Assembly: GCF_035967765.1 (NCBI RefSeq)
Contig: NZ_JAYWIT010000009.1
From: Conexibacter stalactiti
GTDB taxonomy: Bacteria > Actinomycetota > Thermoleophilia > Solirubrobacterales > Solirubrobacteraceae
Reading direction: 5' to 3' (one strand)
DNA length: 64,000 nucleotides
Position 1 is the stretch's first letter. Every line of letters starts with the position of its first letter. Both the position numbers and the translations under genes were made by a program. Shown here piece after piece: positions 39,128 to 48,332 of the stretch. Below the pieces are notes generated by a model. The model did no database searches. It worked only from the letters and a program-made list of their open reading frames with translations, and was not told where the DNA came from.

Positions 39128-39892
39128 TCAGCTGCCGGTGACGTGAACCGGCGTGCCGATCGGCAGCGTCTTGGCCATCCACGCGATCGGACCGTTGTCG
39201 ATGCGGACGCAGCCGTGTGAGCGAGCGCTCCCGAGCGGATCGGCGAAGCTCTCGCCGGCGCGTCCATGGATCGCGACCCGCCCCGGCCCGCCGCCGAAGC
39301 TCTCCAGCACGTTCGAGAGGCTCGTCAGCGACAGCGCCCACGGACCGAGGAACCCCCTCGGGTCCGGTTGGCGGTTGCGCTCGTAGATCGCGGCGAGGCC
39401 GAGCGGCGTCGGCGTCCGTGGGGCGCCGACGACGGCGCGCGTGCGCAGCACTCGCCTGCCACCACGGAAGACCGTGACCGTCCGGGACCGCACCGCGACC
39501 TCGACCCAATACCGCGTAGAACCGAGCGTCACGTTGTCGCGCGGCACCCAGCCCGCCGAGCCGTTGGGACGATCGGCCAGCAGCACCTTCACCCAGCCGG
39601 CCCCGTCGCGCGTCGCGCCGTCCAGCACCAGCAGCGTCTGCGGCTGCCCCGACCATGCCGTCGCGGTGCCGACACGGCGCCCGCGACGCGGCACGGCGAG
39701 CTGAGCACGCGCGAACGACGGCGCCACGATCCGCGCGACCGTCGCGCCGCCCGTGCGTGACGGCGCGGCGACGTCGAACGCCGGCGCGAGCACCGCGCCC
39801 GCTGGCTGGACACGGACCGCGCACGCGGCGACGACGAGCAACGCGACGAGCTTCCATCGCACGCGGCGCGGAGACACGTGACACCGACTCAC
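39128..39892 (-). CDS. L,D-transpeptidase (YkuD), exported
   Basis: 254 residues. Signal peptide or anchor at 14-32 (KLVALLVVAACAVRVQPAGA). An SH3-like stretch lies near 55-120 (TLLVLDGATRDGAGWVKVLL). The YkuD catalytic domain spans about 125-254, with the His motif VAIHGRAG and the nucleophile motif ARSHGCVRI. It forms 3-3 cross-links in peptidoglycan by a route not blocked by most penicillins. The ATG overlaps the TGA of the upstream penicillin-binding protein gene, so both are co-expressed. Confidence 0.92.
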   Translation of the reverse strand: MSRCHVSPRRVRWKLVALLVVAACAVRVQPAGAVLAPAFDVAAPSRTGGATVARIVAPSFARAQLAVPRRGRRVGTATAWSGQPQTLLVLDGATRDGAGWVKVLLADRPNGSAGWVPRDNVTLGSTRYWVEVAVRSRTVTVFRGGRRVLRTRAVVGAPRTPTPLGLAAIYERNRQPDPRGFLGPWALSLTSLSNVLESFGGGPGRVAIHGRAGESFADPLGSARSHGCVRIDNGPIAWMAKTLPIGTPVHVTGS

Positions 39893-41688
39893 CTCGTCGC
39901 GTCTGCGCTCGCGCCGAGGGCCGCCACGATCAGCTCCCGCGCGACGGGGGCGGCAGTGTCGCCGCCAGCGCCGGACTGCATCAGCACGACACCGACCGCG
40001 ACCGTCGCGGCCGTCTCGTCGCCGTGCTGGTCAGCCGGCGCGTAGCCGACGAACCACGCGTCGGTGTCGGTCGGGTCCTCGGAATCGCAGAGCTCGGCCT
40101 CAGCGGCCTCGGGCGTGCAGCTCACGCCCAGCTCCGCCGTGCCGGTCTTGCCGGCGACCGCGACGCCGTCGATCGCCGCGGCCGTGCCGGTCCCCTCCTC
40201 CACGACGGCACGCATCGCCTGCTGCACGACGCGCGCGACCGAGGCACTGGTCGCGCGGCGCGCTCTCGCGACTCGCGCTTCGGCCGCGGCGGGGGCCCCG
40301 CCGCCGACCGCCAGCGTCAGCAGCGGCCGCGTGCCGCCGCGCGCGATCGTCGCCGCGGCGCTCGCCATCTGCAGCGCGCTCGCGAGCACCTTTCCCTGGC
40401 CGATCGCCGTCGAGCCGACCGTCAGCGCGTCCTCACCGCCCTCCTCGCCGGGAACGCTCGACGTGGCAGCTCCCAGGATGTCCGAGGGCGCGTCGAAGCC
40501 GAACCTGCGTGCGGTCTGCGCCAGGCGCTCGGCTCCGACCGCTGCGCCCAGCGGCGCGAAGACGGAGTTGCAGGAGTGCGCGAAGCTCTCGATCAGACTC
40601 CCGCCGCACAGCTCTCCGTGGGCGTTCTGCAACGGCGCGCCGTCGAGCAGCGCCGCGGTCTCGTACGGGAACGCCGCGTCGGCGCTCGTCACCCCCGCCT
40701 CCAGCGCCGCCGCGAGCGTGATCACCTTGAACGTCGAACCCGGTGCTCGGAGCCCCGAGAACGGCACGCCCGCGTAACCGAGGAGCGCGCCGTTGCGCGG
40801 ATCGAGCGCGACGGCTCCACCGTCACGATCGCCCAGCGCCGACACGGCCGCCCGCACCACCGACGGGACGATCGTCGTCCGCACCGGCGCCGCCGCCCGC
40901 GGCGCCCTCGTCGCGAGCACCCGCGAGCCGCCGAGCAGACGGCCTCCGGGCGTGCCGGTCAGGCGATCGTCGAGCGCGCGCTCCAGACCGCTCGCGCCGA
41001 CCTCGGCATCCACCGGCACACCGCGCCCGAGGAGCTCTGCCGCGCGCCCGTCGTCCATTGCGCCGAGCGCCCCGACCGTCTCGGAGGCGACGTCCGCCAG
41101 CGCCGGATCGGGCCGCCGTTCGGTGCCCGCCGCCAGCACCCCGCCATCGGCCGTCAGCACCGTCGCGCGGGTCGGCAGCCGCGTCTCCGCCCGCAGGCGC
41201 TCGCCCCTGCGCAACCCGGGGAAGGCGAGCCGCTCGCGCCACCGAACTCCCTCATTCCCGTCCTCGAGCGAGATCGGCAACGTCACCGCCGCGCGGACCG
41301 TCCCGAACGCGACCGTCTGCAGCTCCAGCCGCACGCTCACCAGCTCGCCGTCGACCCGCGGCTCACCGTCCTCCACCCGCGGACCGGCCTTCGCGGTCGC
41401 CGTCGCCAGCTGCGCACGATGGGTCGCCGCGAACTCGCGCAACGACACGCGCCGCCGCACCGGCGGCGTCAACAGCCGATGCATCGTCGCGTAGTCGCCG
41501 CGTCCCCAGGCCGTGACGTACCGCTGCACGAGCGCGACCCGTTGCGCCCGCGTGTCGTCACCACCCCACAGCGCAACGCCGCCGGTCACCGCCGCGCCGA
41601 CGATCACGCAGCCGGCGACCAACACGATCCGCCGCTGCCGCAGCACCCGTCGTGACGGACGCCGCCTGCCTGCTGCCTGTCTCGCCAC
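39889..41688 (-). CDS. Class B penicillin-binding protein with MecA_N-like domain
   Basis: 599 residues. Membrane helix 21-41 after a very basic N-terminus. Residues 46-155 look like the NTF2-like MecA_N domain (RVALVQRYVTAWGRGDYATM). The transpeptidase domain has SxxK at S318-K321 (APGSTFKVI), SxN at S372-N374 (HSCNSVFAP) and KTG at 514-516 (AGKTGTAEL). MecA_N-type class B enzymes cross-link peptidoglycan, and some have low beta-lactam affinity. First gene of a two-gene operon with an L,D-transpeptidase, giving a D,D and L,D cross-linking pair. Confidence 0.93.
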   Translation of the reverse strand: MARQAAGRRRPSRRVLRQRRIVLVAGCVIVGAAVTGGVALWGGDDTRAQRVALVQRYVTAWGRGDYATMHRLLTPPVRRRVSLREFAATHRAQLATATAKAGPRVEDGEPRVDGELVSVRLELQTVAFGTVRAAVTLPISLEDGNEGVRWRERLAFPGLRRGERLRAETRLPTRATVLTADGGVLAAGTERRPDPALADVASETVGALGAMDDGRAAELLGRGVPVDAEVGASGLERALDDRLTGTPGGRLLGGSRVLATRAPRAAAPVRTTIVPSVVRAAVSALGDRDGGAVALDPRNGALLGYAGVPFSGLRAPGSTFKVITLAAALEAGVTSADAAFPYETAALLDGAPLQNAHGELCGGSLIESFAHSCNSVFAPLGAAVGAERLAQTARRFGFDAPSDILGAATSSVPGEEGGEDALTVGSTAIGQGKVLASALQMASAAATIARGGTRPLLTLAVGGGAPAAAEARVARARRATSASVARVVQQAMRAVVEEGTGTAAAIDGVAVAGKTGTAELGVSCTPEAAEAELCDSEDPTDTDAWFVGYAPADQHGDETAATVAVGVVLMQSGAGGDTAAPVARELIVAALGASADATR

Positions 41689-41797
41689 GTGTCAGGTCTC
41701 CCGATCCATCCCTGCCGCCGATCGGTGCCGCGCAGACGCGCGAGGGCGCGATCCCGACGAGCGGGACCGCGCCCTTTCGAGCGGCCGATGCGGGTTC

Positions 41798-44700
41798 TCA
41801 GCCGGTCACACCTCCGGCCTTGACGCCGCCGGCGACCAGCTGGACGGCACGCTCGGCGCGTCTCGCGTTCGCGTCAGGTGCGCTGGCGACGGCGTGGTTG
41901 ACCTTGCTGCCGCCGCTCGTGTTGAGCGCCCGGACGGTCATCCGATACGTCGTGCTCTGACCGGCTCTGAGGACCTTCGCGGTCCAGCAGTACTGGCCTC
42001 TGATCAGCCGCGCTCTCGGCGACGCTCTCACGAACGCCAGCCCACTGGGCAGGTCGTCGCACGTGCGCACGCTGCGCAGCGCGACCTTCGTCGGGTTCGT
42101 GACCGTGATCGTGTACGTGGCGGTCTGGCCGACACGGAGCACGCGCCGGTCGACGGTCTTCGTCAGCCCGAGGTCGACCTTCGGTATGACGACCGGGACG
42201 CTGTCTCTGTTGTTTCTGGGGTTGCTGTCCTCGCTGGCGCCGATCACCGCGTTGTTGATCGCGCGACCGGTCTTGATCGCACGCGCTCTCACGGTGATCC
42301 GCACCTGCTGGCCCTCTGTGAGCGTGCCGAGCGAGCAGCGCAGGCGGTTGCCTCTGGTCGTGCAGTTGCCGACCGCCGTTCTCGCGCCGGTCAGCTTCAG
42401 CCGGCTCGGCAGCGTGTCGGTGACGGCGACCTGCTCCGCGATGCCGGGGCCGTTGTTTCTCGCCAGCAGCGTGTACGTCACCGACTGACCGAGTCTCACC
42501 CGTCTCGCCGAGACGGACTTGACGATCGAGACGTCCGGGGTCTGGATTCTCACCTCTCTTCTGTCTCTGTTGTCTCTCGGGTCTCCGTCGTCGGGCGATC
42601 TGACCTCGGCGTTGTTGATCGCCGTGCCCGTTCTGACCGCTCTGGCGGTGACCGTGACCGTCACCTGCTGACCCTCGGCCAGCGTGCCGAGCTGGCAGGT
42701 GATCGCGCTGCCCGCCGTCGCGCACGTCCCGACCGGCGTGGTGACGCCGGTGACCATCAGCTGCTGGGGCATCTGATCGCTCACGACGACCTGGCGCGCG
42801 CTGCCGGGACCATGGTTTCTGACGAACAGCGCGTACGTCACCGATTCGCCGAGCTTGACCGTCGGGGAGGAGACCGACTTCACGAGCGAGACGTTCGGTC
42901 TCGGCGTCTCGATCTCTCTCTCGTCTCTGTTGTCTCTCGGGTCTCTGTCGCCCGGCGAGGTGATCTCCGCGTTGTTGACGTGTCTGCCCGCCACCAGCGG
43001 TCTCGCCGTGACGGTGATCGTCTCGACCTGGCCCGGGGCCAGCCGGCCCAGCTCGCATCTGACGTCGTTGCCCGCGCTCGCGCAGGAGCCCTTCGAGCTG
43101 CTGGCGCCGATCAGCGCCAGGCCGTCGGGCATGTCGTCGGTCACGACGACGTCGTCTGCGGTGCCCGGTCCGTCGTTTCTCGCCGTCAGCGTATAGGTGA
43201 CCGTCTCGCCGAGCTTGACGAGCGGGGCGGAGACGGTCTTCCTGATGCTGACGTTGAACGGCGGGTTGAAGCCGAAGTCGTGCGTGTGGTCGTTGTGACC
43301 GGCCGCGCCCGTTCTGAGTCTGTCGACGACGAACGCGCCGTCTCTGACGCCGTTGGAGTCGCGCAGCGCCGCGTCGGTGTGATCGTCGGTCGGCTGGTAG
43401 CCGTCAAGCGGGGCCTGGCCGAGCGGGATCCGGACCGTGTAGTCGCTGTTCGGCTGGATGCCGTCGGTGACGTTGCCCTCGTTGAAGTAGTACTGGCCGG
43501 CGGCGTCGGTCGTCGTCGTCGCGATCACTGCGCCGCTGCCGTCGAGCAGCTCGACGGTGACGCCGGCGATCGGCGCCTCGCCGGGATCTTGCACGCCGTC
43601 CTTGTCGGGATCGATCCAGACGTAGTTGCCGATCTCGATCGGCGCCGCGTCGCACAGCGCCTCGAGGTCGCCGAGGCCGTTGGCCTTGGCGAACGTGGCG
43701 CCGACTCTGCCGTCGTGCGAGTAGACGTTGTAGCCCTTCTCGCGCGAGCCGTCGCTGTTGTCGAGGTACAGCACGCCGGCCGAGGCGTTGGGGCCGGCCG
43801 AGTCCGGACACGAGTTCGTCACCATCCCGGCAGGGCACTGGTCGGCGACGTCCTGGGCCGACATCCGCAGGGCCGCGTAGCCCGGGATCTGCAGCATGCC
43901 GCCGAGGCCGGTGTAGTCATGAGCGCCGTTGTAGGCGCCGGGCGGATCGAAGTTGTAGTCCTGGTCCCAGTAGAAGAGGCCGCCGCCCGGCCCCCAGCCG
44001 GCGACGTTCTGCGGGCCGGAGCCGGTCAGGCCGCCGCAGACGCCGTTGCTCTCGAGCGCGAACGTCCCGCCGCCGGCGGCGCAGGTGCGGAGGTTGTAGC
44101 CCGACTGCGCGCCACCCTCCAGGCCAGTGCCGTCCGGGAAGACCGAGCCGGCGCCGACCTGGTCGGGGGAGCGGTCGCGGATGCCGAGCACCATGTCGTC
44201 GCCGACGAACTCGATGTCGGACAGCATCGGCTGCGCATAGACGCCAGCGCCGCTGATCACGTCTCTCGTCGACTGCGAGGTCCACGGGTGCCAGTCGGCG
44301 CTCGGCCCGGTGTCGCAGGTCGGCTCAGGGAATCTGCTCGTCGGCGGCCGCGTGATGCAGAGGCGGTCGGACTCGAGCACCTGGTCGAGGACGGGGCTCG
44401 CGCTGAACGTCCCGGTCGCCGGATCGAAGGTGTAGACGTACACTCTCATCCGGTTGTCGCCGAGGTTGGCGGCGCTGGGCGGATCGCCGACGCTCGCCAT
44501 CGAGCAGACGCCGCCGACGTAGACGAGCCCGTTGTGGAAGGCGGTGCCCATCGGGCGCGCGTCGCCGGCCGGCACGCAGGGGCTGGGGATCGTGACGGCG
44601 TCGACCGCTCCCGGCGCCGGTGAGCTGCCGTCGGCCGGAACGGGGATCCGCAGCAGCTGTCGGGTGGCGAGCCCGACCGTGTACAGCGTCGAGCCGTCGA

Positions 44701-45622
44701 GGCTGCTGCTGAGGTTGCCGAGGCCGGTGTTGCCGACGGCGTCCCAGGCGCCTGAGTCGTTGATCCAGCCGCCGGTCGCGCGCGTCGCCGTGCCGGCCGG
44801 ATCGCCCGGCAGGTCGTTGACGTCGAAGAACAGCGTCGCGTTCGGGGTGCCGGCCTCGGCCTGGTCGACGTCGGTGCGGTAGATCGCGCCCGGACCGCCC
44901 GGACCCCAGTCGGCATGGCGCTTGGTGTACGTCGCCGAGTAGAGGTGGTCCGAGCCGGTCGGCTGGTTGACGCCGAAGACGGAGCCCACCTGGGAGAAGG
45001 TCGCCGCGGGAAACTGCGTTCCGAGCCCGGCCGGGTTCGGCGTCACGTTGTTCGGCGTGCCGTCGGAGATCAGCCGGATCGCCGCGTCGCCGGCATGGTC
45101 GCCGTCCCGCGCGCCGAACTGCATGCAGGCCAACGCCAGCTGCGGGTTGTCCTGGCAGTAGTTGGCCGGCTGCAGCACGCCGACGTCGAGGCCGCTGACG
45201 TTGCCGCCGGAGAGGTCGGCGAACTGCACCGTCGTCCCGGATCTCGAGCCGTGGCGAGCGGGCTGGTAGCCGGCCGGCAGGTCGGTGAACTCGACCCGCA
45301 CGCGGCCGGCTGGATCTGGGACGTTGAGGCTGTACGTGCCGTCGGCGGCCGTTCTGCCGCTGGCGAGCACCGCGCCGCCGGGGCCGTAGGCCGTCACCGT
45401 GAGGCCGCCGACCCCGCTGTCGACCTGCGGGCTCGTGTTGCGAACGCCGTTGTCGTTGAAGTCCTCGAACGCCGCGCCGGAGACCGTCGCCGCCGAGGCC
45501 GCGGCGGGCAGCGCGAGGACTGCGGCGGCGGCGGCCAGCGGCAGCACCGTCAGCCGTCCACGGCGCCGCAGCGCGCCGGTGGCGGCGCGCGGCCGCGATC
45601 GGCGATTCTCAGATGGGCGCAT
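41798..45622 (-). CDS. Large surface protein with SdrD-B-like and four DUF11 domains
   Basis: 1274 residues; AGGAGG six bases before the ATG at 45622 fixes the start. Signal peptide (LPLAAAAAVLALPAAASA). Then a SdrD-B-like Ig fold (VSGAAFEDFNDNGVRNTS), a long beta-propeller-like region with many Gly/Asp loops (160-640), a second SdrD-B domain (IGNYVWIDPDKDGVQDPGEA), and four DUF11 repeats (FNVSIRKTVS; NVSLVKSVSS; DVSIVKSVSA; DLGLTKTVDR), each with GExVTYxLxxxNxGPG. The arginine-rich linkers such as RDPRDNRDERE are coded almost only with AGA. No LPXTG or obvious membrane anchor at the C-terminus. Probably a secreted wall-associated stalk. Confidence 0.88.
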   Translation of the reverse strand: MRPSENRRSRPRAATGALRRRGRLTVLPLAAAAAVLALPAAASAATVSGAAFEDFNDNGVRNTSPQVDSGVGGLTVTAYGPGGAVLASGRTAADGTYSLNVPDPAGRVRVEFTDLPAGYQPARHGSRSGTTVQFADLSGGNVSGLDVGVLQPANYCQDNPQLALACMQFGARDGDHAGDAAIRLISDGTPNNVTPNPAGLGTQFPAATFSQVGSVFGVNQPTGSDHLYSATYTKRHADWGPGGPGAIYRTDVDQAEAGTPNATLFFDVNDLPGDPAGTATRATGGWINDSGAWDAVGNTGLGNLSSSLDGSTLYTVGLATRQLLRIPVPADGSSPAPGAVDAVTIPSPCVPAGDARPMGTAFHNGLVYVGGVCSMASVGDPPSAANLGDNRMRVYVYTFDPATGTFSASPVLDQVLESDRLCITRPPTSRFPEPTCDTGPSADWHPWTSQSTRDVISGAGVYAQPMLSDIEFVGDDMVLGIRDRSPDQVGAGSVFPDGTGLEGGAQSGYNLRTCAAGGGTFALESNGVCGGLTGSGPQNVAGWGPGGGLFYWDQDYNFDPPGAYNGAHDYTGLGGMLQIPGYAALRMSAQDVADQCPAGMVTNSCPDSAGPNASAGVLYLDNSDGSREKGYNVYSHDGRVGATFAKANGLGDLEALCDAAPIEIGNYVWIDPDKDGVQDPGEAPIAGVTVELLDGSGAVIATTTTDAAGQYYFNEGNVTDGIQPNSDYTVRIPLGQAPLDGYQPTDDHTDAALRDSNGVRDGAFVVDRLRTGAAGHNDHTHDFGFNPPFNVSIRKTVSAPLVKLGETVTYTLTARNDGPGTADDVVVTDDMPDGLALIGASSSKGSCASAGNDVRCELGRLAPGQVETITVTARPLVAGRHVNNAEITSPGDRDPRDNRDEREIETPRPNVSLVKSVSSPTVKLGESVTYALFVRNHGPGSARQVVVSDQMPQQLMVTGVTTPVGTCATAGSAITCQLGTLAEGQQVTVTVTARAVRTGTAINNAEVRSPDDGDPRDNRDRREVRIQTPDVSIVKSVSARRVRLGQSVTYTLLARNNGPGIAEQVAVTDTLPSRLKLTGARTAVGNCTTRGNRLRCSLGTLTEGQQVRITVRARAIKTGRAINNAVIGASEDSNPRNNRDSVPVVIPKVDLGLTKTVDRRVLRVGQTATYTITVTNPTKVALRSVRTCDDLPSGLAFVRASPRARLIRGQYCWTAKVLRAGQSTTYRMTVRALNTSGGSKVNHAVASAPDANARRAERAVQLVAGGVKAGGVTG

Positions 45623-45832
45623 GTCCCACCTCCTGTTGCCGGTCGCGGCCGTCACCTGCGCGCCGTTCGCTGTTCGTGCCTGGCTGCACCTGAACTCCCT
45701 TTGGTGAAGAACTGTTGATGCGTTGATGCGCGCCAGGTATCCACCAAACGCAGCGCGACGCCAACATGGGCGGCGGGCAACCACTCCAACGTCGCCCCTC
45801 GAACGTCGCACCAGGAAGCCGGTTGCACAGCT

Positions 45833-48193
45833 TTGACGTTCGATCAGGCGACCGAAACTCCATCTGTCGCGAGTCGCAGGGGGGCGTCCGCACGGGCGCC
45901 GCGACGGGCCCAAGATGAGCCCTGCACCACGCACGACCACCTGCCCGTGAGAGACCTGAGCGCACCACTCGTCAACGAAGCCAAGCTGCGGGTGCCGCAC
46001 GTGCACCGCGAGACGATCGGGCGCCGCCGCGTGACACGGCTGCTGCTGGCAGGCGACTCGCGCCCGCTGACGGTCGTCTGCGCCCCAGCCGGGTTCGGGA
46101 AGACGACGGCGTTGGCGCAGTGGGTCGAGACGGCTCCGCAGCCGACGGCGTGGCTGTCGCTCGATGCGCACGACGACGACCCGCGGCGGCTCGTCGCGCA
46201 TCTGCTGGCGGCGCTGGAGCGAGTGCGGCCCGGGGCCGCGAGCGAGGCCGAACGGGCGTTGCGCGGCGGCTCCGATCTGTTGGAGACCGTGCTGCCGCTG
46301 CTGCTCGACGCACTCGCTCACGCAGCGACGCCGGACGGGCTGGCGATCGTGTTCGACGACTGGCACCTCGTGCGCGAGCCGCCCTGCCAGCGCCTGCTGA
46401 CCGCGCTGATCGACTCGCTGCCGCCGCGAGTGCGCGTCGTCGTCGCGAGCCGCAGCGCCCCGCCGCTGCGCCTCGCCCGGCGGCGTGCGGCAGGCACGAT
46501 CGCCGAGATCGGACGAGAGGCACTCACGTTCCGGCCGGCGGAGACCGAGCGGCTGCTCAACGGCGCGCTCGCGCTCGCGCTGCGCCCAGACCAGCTCGCG
46601 GCCGTCGAGGAGCGCATCGCCGGGTGGCCCGTCGGGCTCGCGCTGGTCGGCGCCTCGATGCCGGCCAAGCCCGACCGCGACCGCTTCCTGCAAGCGTTCT
46701 CGCGTTCGCGCAGCGACGTCGCCGAATACCTCGTCGACGAGGTCCTCGACCAGCTCGACCCGGCTCTGCGCGTCTTCCTGCGGCGCACCTCGATCCTCAG
46801 CCGGCTCAACGAGTCGCTGTGCGCGGCGGTGCTCGACGATCCCGCCGCCGGCGAGCTGCTCGACGAAGCCCGCCGCTCCGACCTCTTCCTGACCGTCCTC
46901 GACGACGCCGACCCCGGCGGCACGTGGATGCGGTGCCATCAGCTGTTCGCCGAGCTGCTGGAGCGCGAGCTGCGCGTGCGCGAGCCCGCCCTCATCGCCA
47001 CCCTCCACCTGCGCGCGTCGCGGTGGTACGAGGAGCGCGGCCGCGTCGAGGAGGCGATCGTCCATGCGAGCGCAGCCGGCGACGGGCATCGCGCCGCCGC
47101 GCTCGTCCATCGGCACGGGGAGCGGCTCATGCGCACGCGGCAGTACCTCTCGGTGCGACGGCTGATCGACGCGATTCCGCCCGACCGCGGCGAGTTCGGT
47201 CCGTACTGCCGAGCGCTCCACCTGCTCGCCGGCGGACTGGACGGCGTCTCTCCGGACGAGATGTACGCCGGCTTCCGCGAACTGCGAGCCGACTACGCCT
47301 CACCGGGGGTCGAACTGCTCGTCGAGCACTGTCTGCTGTCGCCGTTCTTCGGCCGCGTCAGGGAGGCAGTCGAGCGCGGACGAGCGCTGTCCGGGCGCAC
47401 CCGCGAGCAGCCGCTCAGCGTCCGTGCGGCGGTCGCCGCCAACCTCGGCGTCCTGCTGTGGTTCGCCGGCGAGAGCCGCGCGGCGCAGGCGGTGCTGGAG
47501 CCCCACGTCGATGCGATGGTCGAGCGCCGGCGCACGTGGGCGCTCGCGACGCTCGCGCTCGCCGACCTCGACAGCGGTCTGACCGAGCGCGCGCTCGCCC
47601 GCGCCAGCGCAGCGATCTCGGAGGTCGAGGAGAACGGCGGCGAGTCAGCGTTCGAGCACGCGTTGGTCTATCAGGCGGCCACCTGCGTCCTGCGCGCGGC
47701 CGGTCGGCGCGAGCAGGCGGAAGCGACGCTCGCGCGCGCGGCTCGGCTCACGCGCAAGATCCCAGACTCGCTGTACGACGCCTTCACGCTGCTGCTGCAA
47801 GCCGAGCTGGAGCTCGACCGCCGCGACCGTTCCGGGGCCCGCGAAGCCGCGACCGCGGCCCGCGCGATCATCGCTCGCTACCCCGACGTCGGCGTCCTGG
47901 AGCCGCGGCTCGCCGCCGTCGAGGCCGCGCTCAGACGCGAAGCCGGGGAGCTGCTGGGGAGCGATCTGACGAGAGCCGAGCGGCGCGTGCTCGAGCTGCT
48001 CCCGAGCGACCTCAGTCGCAGCGGGATCGCCGCCGCCCTCTATCTCTCGCAGGACACCGTCGGCTCCCACCTGCGGCGCATCTACCGCCGGCTCGGCGTC
48101 AGCTCGCGCGCGGAAGCGGTCGCGGCCGCACGCGCGTCCGGATTGCTCGCACCGGCGGCGGCTCCCGAACCGGCGGCGAATTCACCCCGGTGA
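45833..48193 (+). CDS. MalT-like LuxR-family ATP-binding regulator
   Basis: 786 residues from the TTG at 45833; a GTG at 45947 is an alternative that keeps all conserved parts. Walker A is APAGFGKTTALAQW (about 84-97) and Walker B VFDDWHLV (about 182). A STAND/NB-ARC-like ATPase follows, then helical TPR-type repeats (about 400-690), and a C-terminal LuxR HTH (LTRAERRVLELLPSDL, YLSQDTVGSHLRRIYRRLGV). MalT-type proteins oligomerise on binding an inducer and ATP and then activate transcription. It is divergent from the large surface-protein gene (210-bp gap), which it might control. A perfect palindrome covers its stop codon. Confidence 0.9.
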   Translation: MTFDQATETPSVASRRGASARAPRRAQDEPCTTHDHLPVRDLSAPLVNEAKLRVPHVHRETIGRRRVTRLLLAGDSRPLTVVCAPAGFGKTTALAQWVETAPQPTAWLSLDAHDDDPRRLVAHLLAALERVRPGAASEAERALRGGSDLLETVLPLLLDALAHAATPDGLAIVFDDWHLVREPPCQRLLTALIDSLPPRVRVVVASRSAPPLRLARRRAAGTIAEIGREALTFRPAETERLLNGALALALRPDQLAAVEERIAGWPVGLALVGASMPAKPDRDRFLQAFSRSRSDVAEYLVDEVLDQLDPALRVFLRRTSILSRLNESLCAAVLDDPAAGELLDEARRSDLFLTVLDDADPGGTWMRCHQLFAELLERELRVREPALIATLHLRASRWYEERGRVEEAIVHASAAGDGHRAAALVHRHGERLMRTRQYLSVRRLIDAIPPDRGEFGPYCRALHLLAGGLDGVSPDEMYAGFRELRADYASPGVELLVEHCLLSPFFGRVREAVERGRALSGRTREQPLSVRAAVAANLGVLLWFAGESRAAQAVLEPHVDAMVERRRTWALATLALADLDSGLTERALARASAAISEVEENGGESAFEHALVYQAATCVLRAAGRREQAEATLARAARLTRKIPDSLYDAFTLLLQAELELDRRDRSGAREAATAARAIIARYPDVGVLEPRLAAVEAALRREAGELLGSDLTRAERRVLELLPSDLSRSGIAAALYLSQDTVGSHLRRIYRRLGVSSRAEAVAAARASGLLAPAAAPEPAANSPR

Positions 48194-48197
48194 ATTC
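48178..48197. promoter_or_regulatory. Perfect 20-base palindrome-like repeat over the LuxR stop codon
   Basis: GAATTCACC and GGTGAATTC, separated by CC. It includes the stop TGA at 48191. It could be a regulator site for the next LuxR gene or a small terminator; no T-run. Confidence 0.4.
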
Positions 48198-48332
48198 GGG
48201 GCCACGGCGGTCCGGGCGCGCGAGTGCTGGGTACGGTGTCGCGCAGCGGGCGAGTCTTCCGCGCCGGCCCTGGGCAGGGAGCTGCGGCGTCGTTGAGGAC
48301 GGGCTCGAGGTGACCGACGATGCGGAGCGCGA

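Noticed and set aside
45690..45832. TTTGGTG/CACCAAA inverted repeat and GTTGATGC direct repeat before the MalT-like gene
   Set aside because: Arms are far apart and short; may be regulatory but I cannot separate it from chance.
45623..47221. Upstream extension of the large DUF11 protein through the LuxR gene
   Set aside because: It is antisense to a clear MalT-like gene, and AGGAGG before 45622 gives the true start.
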